Source: Pseudorasbora parva (taxonomy: Eukaryota; Chordata; Actinopteri; Cypriniformes; Gobionidae). Taken from it: a DNA stretch of 64,000 nucleotides. Both the position numbers and the translations under genes were made by a program. Below, piece after piece: positions 1-35,425 of the stretch (the stretch's first letter is position 1; every line of letters begins with the position of its first letter). The stretch spans positions 36,613,138 to 36,677,137 of the forward strand of contig NC_090191.1 of NCBI RefSeq assembly GCF_024679245.1. The letters run 5' to 3'. The notes under the pieces are model-generated. The model was not told the origin of the DNA. It did not search any database and saw nothing but the letters and a program-made list of their open reading frames with translations.

Positions 1-299
1 CCTCGACTCCACCATGGGCTGTCGGCACTGTGACGCCCTGGGTCTGTGCCGTCGGCCGTCCATCATCATCGCCGCCGAGGTCTCGTCATCCCTTTGTCAC
101 CATCACGGTACAGTGCATGAAAACCTCACGTCAAAAAACACACGACAAAGCTGAAAATCGGCCCGAACAAAGTCGCACGAGTTACAAATCAGCTCGAAAT
201 TGGACGAACACAATGGTCAACACACCTATGAAAAGCAGTGCAAAATATCACTATAAAGTCATTGTGAAATATAAAGCTGCATGTATGCAAGTTGAGAGA

Positions 300-365
300 G
301 TTTTTGATGAACATTTTGAAGCATAGTGTCGAAGGTCATGGGTTCGATTCCCAGAATGCATGAAC
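300..365 (+). repeat. tRNA-derived SINE remnant
   Basis: GGTTCGATTCC at 341-351 is a perfect Pol III B-box, followed by CAGAATGCATGAAC as in fish tRNA-related SINEs. No intact A-box or full cloverleaf is present, so it is not called as a tRNA gene. Confidence 0.35.
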
Positions 366-384
366 TTGCTCAAATAAATGACTT

Positions 385-700
385 AAAGGAAATGTATAAG
401 ATTGTGGCCAAAACTGGTACTGCAATCACTTTCAAATGTCTGTAGAGTGCTGTATCCCCCTCCCCCTCCCCTCCCCCTGACTCGAGGTTGCCAGATGGAA
501 CGTTTGTAGATCTGCAGCTGTGGTAACTAGAGCAAATCTGGCAACCCGGATGCCGAAACACTAATGACTTTATGATTGGTAGATAGGTGGAGGGAGGAGC
601 TTCAGGCCAAAACACAACATGTCAACATCAACATCAGTTTAGGGCATCAATAACAACTTTTAAATGACAATATCCTGGCCGGACTACTGTTGTCAGTGAT
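385..700 (+). repeat. dispersed repeat shared with 59201-59500
   Basis: The segment starting GATTGTGGCCAAAACTGG and running through TACTGCAATCACTTT recurs almost unchanged at 59216 onward. It is a copy of an interspersed, probably DNA-transposon-derived, family. The 3' limit is uncertain. A C-rich tract (CCCCCTCCCCCTCCCC) at 455-478 is local to this copy. Confidence 0.6.
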
Positions 701-3424
701 ATAAGTATTTGAAATTAACATGATATCTTAATGTCTAGTGATATATCAGGGTTATTTTATGATGAATTGAAATACAGGTAATCAGGTAAAAACAGCTATT
801 TTTATCATATCAGATACATTTAAGGGGCCAAGGGCTTTGGCCATCCGTCCACTCTCTTCCCTGAACTGAAATGAAGTAGTGGGCTGTACTTTCCACACGA
901 TTGACATCAGGTTCAAGTACGCCAGGTTGGCTGGTGGTTATGTTGCCCGCATACCGCCTCCCATGGCCGAGACTGGTATTACGACACCTGTCGGGCCGCG
1001 GCTAGTAATGCTGCTGCTAATTAAGGGTTGATGTCTCTGCAGCACTATAACTTGACATTTTTTTTAATGACATCATCGCCCTTATTTCTTCTCATTCTTT
1101 TGATGCGTGTAGGTCATTTTTGGGATATTTTTACCTCAATTTTTACACATGGCACCTTTAAATAAAGTGTTAATGTTAAATGGGATAATGTGTACCGATA
1201 AATATGGTACAGTCAGATATGGAATGTGTATTAAGAAAGTTAATAGGATGGTTTTTGATTTCTTGTTGACTTCTAGACTGACAAAAAGTAGTCTTTCCAC
1301 TCCATGTTCCTTTCCAAGACCTCTCTCTTTCAGTATACATGAACACCCACGTCCTTAAAAGCAAACCTGCGGTATTGCGACAGACTGGATAATTTGACAT
1401 ATATTTTAGGTTGTTAGTGAAATGTCAACTGGGTCAGATTGGCTGCATATGGCTCAGTACTTTGATCATAACCTGCTAGCCATTTCGCAGCTGTTCACGT
1501 GTACGGCTGCACGACTGCACGCTCCAGTCTGCGCTTCCCTTTTACTTTCAAATATGTTATTGGTTACCTAATAACTCCCAGGCCCAGAGAAAACAACATT
1601 CCTTTTATTTGAGAGATACATATTTATGAACTTGAAACATGTCAGTGTGGACATTTGCTACTGATTATACCTGCATATTTCAGCGGTTGAACAGTTCTTT
1701 CCAGATGTGCGTTAGTGTATACAAGCTGCCCCACTGTTCTCGGCCTCTGACTCTCTTTCTCGCCGTGCTATAAATGATGTTTGTTTTCATTTCTATCAAA
1801 GCAATTACACATCGTTAATCACGAGGCCTGTTGTTTTAATGAGTTTATTTATCCGTGCCACCTTCGCGCTACCCTGATAATGTCCCTGACTTAGCACGAC
1901 TGAAACAACATATCCCTGCTGATAAAACGGACGACAAGTGCCGTTAGTATGTTGATCAGAGCGCGAGCAGAAAAATGTATAATTCTGAAAAAAATTGTCA
2001 AAAATAACCCAAACTCCATTAATCATCCAGGTCGCCAGGGTTCGTCCAGTTTTCACGGTCCGCTTGAGAAGTAGGGGGGCTTTCTTTCTGCTTCAAAGCG
2101 GGACTTATTACGGGTTTTTTTCATTCAGCTGAGACTTCTGCGAGCTTTCTTTGAAGATTTGATCAGTTACTGATGTGCATTGTGGCTGGGCCGTGGTTCA
2201 AAGTGACACCTTTCTTTTGCTGGCCATTAAAGTCGAGATAGGAAAAGAATCAGTAAGTCTCCCATTTTTATTCCAATCACAGACCCCAAGAATAAGCTCA
2301 TTAGTGCTAATTACAGGTTTCCTATTCCACCACATTTTCTTCTACCCATTTGGTGTGAAATTTTAATTCCATAACAAAAACCAAATGGTAAGAACACAGA
2401 GAGCCGAGTCGCGCCGCTCCACAAGGGGCCTCCTGCGCTTTTTTGTTAGCTACAGGTAACCCTCCCTGCCTGCCTGCCTGCTTGGAGCAATTTGTTCTCC
2501 TTGATGAATAACAGGTATAATTGAGTGGCACAGTTTCTCTGCAAAGCCAATCAAGAAGTTGAGGAAATCGCCAACTTCAAAGTGGGTACCTTACATTGAG
2601 CTCGCACAAAACACTGCAGCTACTTGAGTAGGCGGATCTCTGAGCATATGCATATCACTTCTCGTACTCATAGGATCTCTGCGTATCCGTTATTCATATG
2701 CTAATTACTTTGCAGTGTGAGAGTCGCTCAAAGAACAATTTTAAGTGGCTTGGGTCAGTGTAGCTTCCTAAAAAATGGTCAAGTTTTGAATACCGCTTTG
2801 TTTTTTTCCTTGCCGATTGTTTCTCCTCCATGCCTGCTGTGATAGCTCAAATATTTACTAAATCACGGTAGGTGGCTTTTTGTCAGGGATGTTGTCGTGG
2901 TGACAGGCGGTTTTCTTGCATGCATGCACTGTGAACCCCAGCGTTCGGTGGGACTCCATCGAGCGGGATTACCCAGGGTGATTTGGCAGTGTTTCAGCAA
3001 TCAGGCATCCTGCCACACAAACAGATGAAGCCAATAGAGACGTTTCTCCTTTCCTCTGAAATGTGACTCTGACAGATGCTTTGCTGACACAACAGTGACA
3101 CGACATGACGGCTTCACGCACTCTGTGACTTCAGTTCCTTATTCGGTCTCAGTAGCGCATGATTTAACACAAGATAAATGTTTGTCAGCGGCGTCACCAC
3201 GGAATACACAGAAAATCATAGAACTGCTGTCCCGTGTGAACAAAACACAATGAAATATTCAAATGGGAATGTCTGGTTTTGGCTTTTAGGAACGACACTT
3301 TAAAAAAAAGAAAAATTCCAAAGGGGAGCTTTCACAGTGAAAAAAATTGTAATAATCTAAAGAACCTTTTCCAATATAAAGAACCTTTTTGTGCGATGGA
3401 AATCTCCCATTTTAGTTGACCCCA
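700..3424. other. upstream intergenic DNA, no gene
   Basis: No exon-like reading frame with flanking splice sites was recognised. Two non-repetitive patches stand out: 880-1040 (GC-rich, ending GCTGCTGCTAATTAAGG) and 2630-2730 (CATATGCATATC and TTCATATGCTAATTAC, POU/homeodomain-like). A short CCTG run is at 2467-2481. Confidence 0.5.
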
Positions 3425-3749
3425 GAATGAAAATGTACCCATAATTACCCTCAAGCCATCGTAGGTGTAGGTATATGACTTTCTTCTTTAATCCAAACAC
3501 AATTAGGAGTTATATTATAAAATTTCCTGGCTCTTCCAAGCTTTATAATGGGAGTGAATGGTACCTTAGATTTTGGAGGCCAAAAAAAGTGCATCCATCC
3601 ACCATAAAAGTAATCAGCTCCAGATGGTTCATAAAGACCTTCTGAAGAAAAATATCCACATTTATAACTTTGTGAAATTCCTTAACGTAATTTAGGGAGG
3701 AGTGAGCCCATCTAATCTTCCAATCAACAGCCAAAAACAAGAGCATATA

Positions 3750-3750
<1 letters not shown>
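3425..3750 (+). repeat. diverged half-copy of the 32063-32755 palindromic element
   Basis: Shares the order CCCTCAAGCCATC, then GTATATGAC, CTTCTTT, CCTGGCT, AAGTGCATCCATCCA, AAAAGTAATC and CCTTCTGAAG with the left arm of the element at 32063. Only one arm is present, so it is a truncated or broken non-autonomous element. Confidence 0.65.
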
Positions 3751-5690
<1,940 letters not shown>

Positions 5691-5694
5691 CTCC

Positions 5695-5823
5695 AGGAGC
5701 AGCAGCTCGAGCGCGCGGGACTCTCGCGCACAAACTCATTATCCAACGTCTGCCTGACAGGGATTTTTGCACTATTTTTGGGAGGAATCTGATCGTTTTT
5801 ACGGAGTTTTGATCCTAAGCAGG
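5695..5823 (+). promoter_or_regulatory. probable mdfic promoter / non-coding first exon region
   Basis: A small CpG-rich patch (GAGCGCGCGGGACTCTCGCG around 5710-5730) stands out from AT-rich surroundings about 500 bp upstream of the start codon. It ends near a usable 5' splice site at 5823/5824. No TATA box in a convincing position was seen. The location and composition suggest a TSS region, but this is not demonstrated. Confidence 0.35.
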
Positions 5824-6080
5824 GTAGTAAGGAACATTTTTCTAACGGTACGCCGATTTTGACTGAAGAAAGGATGGGAATAAAGGAGTTTAGCAGTTGA
5901 CATGTTTGAAAGGTAATCAGCCAACGTTTGAAATGATACGTTACATGTTTGACAAACACATACTATTGACTTAACACGTTGATAAGATGTTTAGGAGTGC
6001 GTTTGTGACATTTTAAGTTTCGTTAGTGAAGAAAAAAAACAAGGAAAACTTTCCACTAAGTTTAACGACATTTAGCCGGA

Positions 6081-6088
6081 TGACGTCA
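6081..6088. promoter_or_regulatory. full palindromic CRE (TGACGTCA)
   Basis: A perfect 8-bp cAMP-response element, the CREB/ATF consensus, lies 136 bp upstream of the mdfic ATG. It would be promoter-proximal or within a leader intron, depending on the true TSS. A single match of this length can occur by chance, but its location is suggestive. Confidence 0.45.
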
Positions 6089-6157
6089 CTCCATTTGTTT
6101 ACTTTGACGCATAGAGTCAAAGATTTATAATATTTTCAGTTTGTTGTTGTCTTCCAG

Positions 6158-6223
6158 GTCTGAGGGCTAATTGCGCGGGGCATTGTTGTTTTTGGGTGTG
6201 TTTAGTATCTAAACATCTGGCTC
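6158..6223 (+). promoter_or_regulatory. mdfic: mdfic 5' UTR segment, possibly after a leader intron
   Basis: A good 3' splice signal (TTGTTGTTGTCTTCCAG, ending at 6157) lies 66 nt upstream of the ATG. A possible partner donor, GCAGG|GTAGTAAG, lies at 5824. If both are used, a roughly 330-nt leader intron precedes the coding exon. If not, this is ordinary contiguous 5' UTR. Inference only. Confidence 0.35.
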
Positions 6224-28512
<22,289 letters not shown>

Positions 28513-28557
28513 AAGCCCAGATGCATGCAGGCGACAGCCAGGACAGATGTTGAGCGT

Positions 28558-28600
28558 TTGTGTGCGTGTGTGTGTGTGTGTGTGTACGCGTGTGCGTGTG
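28558..28600. repeat. TG-rich microsatellite in 3' UTR
   Basis: TGTGTGCGTGTG-type repeats just after the mdfic stop codon. Confidence 0.9.
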
Positions 28601-30199
28601 AATGAGAGTTACTGAGTGTGTTATTTTCACACTAGTGAAAAATCTGTTCCTGAGCTCAAAATGACTATAAAGGTCATACAAAAGGACAAAAATGCATTAT
28701 GTACTTCACATATCCTAGTAGACTAAAAGTGCACAAAAGCATAGATATTCAGCGCTCTATATTCAATGCTTTTATGTATCAAAGCTTGTCCTATTTACTG
28801 TTTTTCATCTCTTTGCAGAAGGTTATAAAATAGTTATTTTATTTCAAAGACATTTTCACACTTCATCATTTTAAAATCTTGCAGATGTTGAAATTAAAAC
28901 AGTAGACATCACGTGACTTGAGGTCGCTCTGCACATCACTGTAATTTGAGTGGAAACATAGCGCTTTCACACTGTCAGAGGTCAAGCCTTTGTGGGTGTT
29001 AAGTGGGATTTTTATTTTGAACTGTTTCTGAAAAACAGAGAAGGCTGTTTAAATGATAGCCAATTTTGTAAGTCTTTATTTAAACTGTGTCTACTGTAGT
29101 TCATTTAATTAAATGTCCCTAAGTTCTTGAAACGACATTAGCAGTTAGCTTGCTTTAAAGATACACACAAAAGAACTGGATACATGGAATAGTGTCTAAT
29201 GCAGCTGCCGAAATCCACTTTATGCATCTTGAGAGTTGCACGTAAACTTGACTTTGTTTTTCTTTTATGAAGCCTCTGCTAAAGATACGTTATAAAAGCA
29301 CCTTTTTGCTTTAGTACTTTTTTCTTGACTGTAAACTCATACATGCAGTTCAGATTGCATTGCCTGAGACCTTCTTGTGAATTGTACAAAGCTGGCATTT
29401 GTCAGCATTACATAAGCTTATGTTAGCATCATAACATTAACACAGTTGTTTTTTGTTCATAGTGCGTAAAGCCTTCGGTACGCCGTGTGTTTGTGATTCG
29501 TCTGACTCATCTCGTCAAAACTGCTTACGACATACTTGCCAAACTGCACTTCAGAACACCGTGTGACTGAACTGACGTAAAACATTCAACTGAAACCGAT
29601 TCAAGACAAACAACTTTACCTCTACAGACTTTACCTCTCCAGAATCAGACTCTAGTTCTTGTGTGTCTTTTGACGAGACCTACTTATGACCAAACTGACT
29701 AAGACTGGCTCTTTAACACTGAAAATATGCAAAAAGTATAGTTTGTTGTTACTGTAAAGACTTTTCAAATGCATTTTAATAGTAAGCAAACTAAAACTGA
29801 AGTCATATTGAGAATTTAATTTCCAAATACATTTTTTAATGAAAATTTACATGCAAACTGTATACATTGACATGGATGCATTGATGTAAAATCTCCTTTC
29901 TCAGAGACCAAAAAAAAAAAAACTTTTAGTGACGGTTGTTTTAATTTCAAATCTGTAGTTAATTGCAATTTCAGATGACCAGACAAAGATGCAAAAATCA
30001 TACTTTCCACATAATAAAATTCAGGTTCCATAAGTTTTTTTTTTTTTTAAGAATGTGAATAGAGCTTAGCATTTTAATCTGTCCAGCATACTGTATTCAG
30101 CACAGTTTGATGTTTTAACGTTTTCTCTTTTTAAATATATCTGCATTATGTACCAAGCGTTGTTTTGTTAATGGACCATCAACATTACAATTTTCTAAA

Positions 30200-30205
30200 A
30201 ATAAA
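30200..30205 (+). terminator. mdfic: candidate polyadenylation signal AATAAA for mdfic
   Basis: A canonical hexamer lies about 1.7 kb after the stop codon with a downstream TG-rich element (TTTGTGATGCAGAATTGTGTG region). An alternative AATAAA lies at 30013-30018. Confidence 0.4.
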
Positions 30206-30225
30206 ATGTTTAACTGGAGACTAAG

Positions 30226-32058
30226 ACATCTGTACCTGCTTTGTGATGCAGAATTGTGTGATTATTCACTGAAAATCGGTTACACTTTTTTTCTTTCTTC
30301 ATCTTAGAAATCCGCCCGTGGTCTGAATGTTTATCAGGTGCATGTCATGCATCAGTGCAGCTGGGCTGTTTCCCAGCGCGTTCAGGCATGCGGTAATTGA
30401 CTCACCTGTACAAGGTTCAGAGATGGTTATAATGTATACCGTTAGCATCATATTCGGCATATCAAATTGTAATGTTTCCGGAGAGATTTTAAAGGTTTGT
30501 GATAGATTCAGGACGGTACGTCACACTGAATTAAAGGTTAGAGGAGTTGTACAGTCTATTAAATTGGTTGAGGAGTTTTGGAAGGCGGCTGATAATGCTT
30601 CCAAAAGATGTGACTTTGTGCCCTTTTGTCAATTATCAGATGTCTTACCCTTCTGTGAGCTATTTCATATACATCATTATTTGCAATGCACATTTTTGTT
30701 CTAAGTTATTATTGAGTAAGTATGGGTAAGAATTGTTTAGAATAACGGCCCCATTTGCTACCACTTAATTTGTTTGCGCATTTATGTTTATGTTGCAGTT
30801 CATTCTGTTAAATTTAGGGATGGTAAGATTTTTGAAATGTTTTTTGAAAGAAGTATCTAGCTCTCTATTTGGATTAAAAATACAGGTAAAGTGTAATATT
30901 GTGAAATATTACAGGTCAAACTGTTTTCTGCTTTTAAATATTTTTTTAAATGTAATTTATTCCTGGAATGACACAGCTGAATTCTCAGCAGCCATTACTC
31001 TAGTTTTAATTGTCACATGATCATTCAGAAATCATTTTAGTGCTGATTTGGTGGTCAACATTATTTCTTATCAGTGTTAAGAACAGTTGTGCTGCTTAAC
31101 ATTTTTTTGTTAGGATTAATAATGAATAGAAAGTTCAAAACAACAGCATTGATTTTATACAAGATCATTTTAATTTGTCCTTGCTGAATGAAAGTCTTAA
31201 TTTATCTGACCCCAAATTCTTAACCGCAATGTGTATACTGGACATTTTATTATTATATTAGCCTTCAACCACTTTGATTTAAGTACTGAAATCTGCCTGT
31301 GATAAAACTCATTCTTTAAAAACTCTTACATCGGCTGTGCCGCTACATTAGGAACATGCATAAGTCAGGAGGAAGCGGAGCCTTTCCCACTGGATGGTGG
31401 TCTTCCCTGACCTATGACAAGCCTTTGTCCCTGTTAACCTCTCAATTAACCTCGACACCACCCCACCTGTGCTGCCTTCTGTTCCCACCCACAACCTGCT
31501 GCCTCCCCCCTCACTTCCTTCTGTCATTTTCTGCCCAGATACGCCTGCCAGAAAATTACCATCTTATTTCACTAATGGCATTGCTGGAAATATTGGAAGT
31601 CGTCTCTAATCACATGGGAGATTTTTTTCCTTTCTTTTTCTCCATATTCTTCCACTTTTTTTCTTGTTCAGAAAGAGGGGGAGTTGAGAAGTCCAGGTAA
31701 GTGTGCAGTGACCTTTTCACAAAGTCACCCACCTCTTCTCCTTTTAATCAAACCCCCTCTGTTCCTCTCTGTGCCACTGCTTGTAATGTCACAATTAAGG
31801 TGGCTCCATTGTTTCTGTTTTCAGGCTGGAGAGATGTACCGCTCTTTGGACCCTGGGTCTTTTCTCTTACAACATTAAATAAGTCATTAGAGAACTGTGA
31901 CCACCACCCCCACCTTAGAAATTGATTATCTGCTGTTACCCGCCACCTTTTGTAGCGCATATTCAAAGTTCTAGTTGCACTGTGCTTGCATCATAAGAGG
32001 ACATACAAATATGCTTTTTGATTTGTGCGAGTGTGTATTATGATATTGAATGATAAAC
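30226..32058. other. downstream intergenic DNA
   Basis: No exon was recognised. Holds one high-copy repeat (30880-31225). The pyrimidine-rich patch at 31400-31760 has nothing identifiable. Confidence 0.5.
30880..31225 (-). repeat. high-copy cyprinid interspersed repeat
   Basis: ATTACTCTAG...GTCACATGATCATTCAGAAAT, GTGCTGATTTGGTGGTCAA and AACAGTTGTGCTGCTTAA are the inverse of the landmarks at 9600-9720. It continues with GAATAGAAAGTTCAAAACAA and TCCTTGCTGAATGAAAGT. Confidence 0.7.
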
Positions 32059-32062
32059 TTAA

Positions 32063-32755
32063 AGGGAAAATTCAACAAAACATTTTAATTACCACATTTT
32101 ACCCTCAAGCCATCCTAGGTGTATATGACGTTCTTCTTTCAGACGAATACAATCAGAGTTATATATAAAAAATGTCCTGGCTAATCTAAGCTTTATGAAG
32201 TCAATATGAGCCCAATATTTGAAGCCCAAAAAAGTGCATCCATCCATTATAAAAGTAATCCAGCTCTGGGGGGTTAATAAAGGCCTTCTGAAGTGAATTG
32301 ATGGGTTTGTGTAAGAAAAATATTCATAATTATAACTTTATAAAGTAAATTATCTAGCTTCCACCAGAATGCCTTCTGTATTCAACTTATGAAGAAAGTG
32401 TAACGCCTCTTGCATTTGAAAACACTTACCAACATCATACGACATGACAGTTATGCTTTCTTCGCAAATAGAATACAGAAGGCAGTCTGGTGGAAGCTAG
32501 ATCATTTACTTTAGAAAGTTATAAATATGAATATTTTTCTCCCATCGATTCACTTCAGAAGGCCTTTATTAACCCCCCCAGAGCACTTTTTTGGGCTTTC
32601 TTTCACTGCCATTATAAAGCTTGGAAGAGCCAGGACATTCTTTAAATATAACTCTGATTGTATTTGTCTGAAAGAAGAATGTCACATACATCTATACGAT
32701 GGCTTGGGGGTGAGTAAATCATTGGATAATTTTCATTTTAGGGTGAAATATCCCT
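32063..32755. mobile_element. palindromic TTAA-flanked non-autonomous element
   Basis: TTAA at 32059-32062 and 32756-32759 flank ends AGGGAAAATTCA and TGAAATATCCCT. The arms are inverted repeats throughout (TCTAGCTTCCACCAGA at about 32352 and its inverse at about 32483; ACCCTCAAGCCATC at 32101 and its inverse near 32700). 693 bp, no coding capacity. A half-copy lies at 3425-3750. Confidence 0.8.
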
Positions 32756-33009
32756 TTAAAGAAACATTATGCCCTTTTTGCAGTCTTGCACTGCTTCCCA
32801 AGTTGCCTATACAATAACTTAAAAGTATGCATTCTTTTTGCGAAGAAAAAGTACATCATTTTGAGTGTGTAGCAGAAGAGTATGCAAGCTTTGAGACATA
32901 CTTTGTCATCTTTAATGGACTCATTAGTTATGTGACGCTTGGTTATGTGCATCCCGTCGCCGTTTAAACTGCCCTGTCAATAATCACAGTTAAAATTCTC
33001 CACATTAAA

Positions 33010-33945
33010 TTAGGGGCCACGCACCTATTGAAATCGGTAGCGTTCCTATTATTCTTATTCTTCCGTTTCTTCTGCTCTGAAAGTCTTTGGCTGCCCATAG
33101 GAACCGTTCAGTAAAAAGTTGTGACATTTGGCACACTCATAGAGAACAGTATGAACTGTCACCATACCAAATGTCTTTTACTCAATCCCTCTAGCACCTG
33201 TCCAAAGTTTGACTTAAGTTTGTGCTCAGAGAAACAAAATAATTTTTCCTCTGATTCCTTGGGTCAAGACGATTCGATTGCACCCTATGATGTAATTTTC
33301 CATTGTGAAAATGTTCCCGCCATTTTTAATCACTTTTTCAAACTCCTCCTAAACCGTCGCTCTAGTGTCATGTAAATGTAGCTAGATTTAGCTAAATGCT
33401 AATAACTTTTTATTATATTAGCCTATTATCATAATACATTCCTTGACTCATGCAGAAAACAAATATACCAATTTTGCCATATTTGACTAATCTTCTTGCC
33501 AATCTGTTATTTGTTAAAAACCTACTTTTTCAAACTTGTTGCAGACCGTTTGTCCAATTTTCACCAAAATCGAATTGTCGTCTTCAGAACGTGCCAACAA
33601 AATGTTATGGATTTTGTGTCGATAGACGAAACCGTTTTCGTATAGCCTTGTGACGAGGTTGAGCCATGATGTCAAAATGACTCATGAGGCTGCATCTCTA
33701 CAATGCTTTGACATATTGACACCAAACTTTGCATCTCATTGTTCCCTTACTCTGTCCACACCACATCAATTTCACAACTGTGCCATCTATTGGTCAAAAG
33801 TGATAAACATTCAAACATTATTGACTGTATTTATAATGTTACCGCTATTTTGCCTAAAATAGGTCTTTAATGGCTTATTTTTGCAGTTGGTCTGACACTC
33901 CCAACCATGTTTTTTGCGCTTGGCCCTGGTAATGGCTGCTTGCAA
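33010..33945 (+). repeat. teleost interspersed repeat (GGGGCCACGCACC family)
   Basis: Opens AGGGGCCACGCACCTATTG, continues with a TTATTCTTCCGTTTCTTC tract, GAACCGTTCAGTAAAAAGTT and TTTGGCACACTCATAGAGAA. It ends with TGCGCTTGGCCCTGGTAATG. I recognise this layout as a common fish repeat with gene-like short frames but no protein. Name not assigned. Confidence 0.6.
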
Positions 33946-34479
33946 CTATATTTTAATTTCCTACCGTATCAGAGAGAAATGAGTTGGTAGCACGTTTATC
34001 TGCTATTTGTGTGTCTTTAATGCAGAGACTCCTCATGTGTTTGCAGTTTTATAATGATGCATTTAAACTTTAATGGCCAAACTTATCATTACAAAAGTTC
34101 ACAACATTGAATAAATATATTTTTAGGTTAAATACTGATAATTAATCACTCAAGCCCCTTTACATAAACCTCTGTACTTAACCTTGAATTTGCTCATCCG
34201 TCATGTTTGTAGTTTAACTCTTTTTATCCGCATTTATACCGGTAGTTCTAATCAAACCTTTGTCCAACTCACAATGGGTTGTGGGCAATATCAGAGTGTG
34301 CGTCAATCTAGACCAGAAGTAGTAAACCATCCGGGTATATTTGAAATACTCTTTTCAACATACTACGATTTGGGACTACGATTCATTCTATTTTCGAATA
34401 CTATTTAGGATGGATATTATGAGAATTGTGATACAGATTATTTCGTTTTTAATGTTAACTAGAATACAATTCATGCTTG

Positions 34480-34913
34480 AATGTTAAAAAAACTTTTTTT
34501 TTTTTTTTTATATATTTGACATTGTTGCAGCCCCTCTCTTCCCAGTCTTTCAGTAGCAGTTTTGTTTGAGTCTCTGTGAAGCCCCTCTTTGCGAAAAGAA
34601 CATTGTGCTTTGATTGGTCGGCTGGACCAGTGTTTTGTGATTGGTCAACCATTTCGAGCATGTTTCGGAAAGTCACACATAACCGTGAGTTTCAACACAC
34701 TATTAACTAAACCATGCCTCGTCCCTTATTTTCCGTGTGTGCCATGTGCGGGAATTATTGAAATGTGTAATACGGTGACACGTGTTCCCAAGACTACAAT
34801 CGAGTTCAGAAACAGTGCAATATATTATATAGAGAATAACTTTGCAGAAATTTGTCATGCCCAAACATACACTAAAGAAATTTGAAAATCTACAAAAGGA
34901 TAATAGGTCCCCT
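34480..34913 (-). repeat. non-autonomous element related to 54127-55040
   Basis: Ends GGATAATAGGTCCCCT followed by TTGA (decayed TTAA). The interior GAAGCCCCTCTTTGCG and GTGCTTTGATTGGTC matches AAAGCCCCTCCTTCTTAAA and GTGCTGTGATTGGTTC in the 54-kb element. The left limit is blurred by a T-run at 34490-34509. Confidence 0.55.
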
Positions 34914-35289
34914 TTGAAGATGATAATTACCAGCACCTGGCCCTCAGCTAACCCAATGTTATGGCTGCTAATAATGTGCTAATAATGACATAAGTACTGT
35001 AGATCTACAGCAATGCATCATTCTTCTGATGGTTTCCATTTTCACTTCCATTTTCTTAATGTTCACAGGCACTTTTTGGACCAAATCCATCCCTTGTCTT
35101 GAAGTCAAGCACTTCTGTTCATTTCCAGAGCCATATGCATAATGTACCATCCTGCACTTTTTAAACATCAGAGTCAGTGAGGGGGTTTGAGTGGATAGTC
35201 TTTCAGATATTTGAGTTTGAAAGGTAGATCTGTCAGTCAGGTAAGCAAAGGCAAGATGTGGAAGACACGGAGGGTGGAAAAATAGAGTT

Positions 35290-35425
35290 CAAGAAATGTC
35301 ACTCTCAATTAATCTCCTCTGGTCCTGTCCCCATTGAAACCTTCACACGTGGGGGATGCTTTACAATGCAAATGGCCTCATTACCTAGCCACAATTAATT
35401 GACTGTGACAATGGATGAGGATGTT
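35290..35425. promoter_or_regulatory. candidate conserved non-coding element
   Basis: Unique sequence with a perfect octamer ATGCAAAT (35366-35373), CCTCATTACC, and CAATTAATTGACTGTGACA (homeodomain and Meis-like motifs). No repeat similarity within the window. Inference only; conservation cannot be measured here. Confidence 0.25.

Larger units (their letters stand above)
28513..30225 (+). other. mdfic: probable mdfic 3' UTR
   Basis: No further coding potential follows the TAA. The stretch contains a TG-rich microsatellite at 28558-28600 and is AT-rich, as expected for a vertebrate 3' UTR. AATAAA hexamers occur at 30013-30018 and 30200-30205. The second is followed by a T/G-rich stretch (30228-30260) and is the better end. 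The extent is inferred. Confidence 0.45.

Noticed and set aside
341..351. Possible tRNA gene (B-box GGTTCGATTCC)
   Set aside because: No A-box, acceptor stem or anticodon arm; better explained as a SINE remnant.
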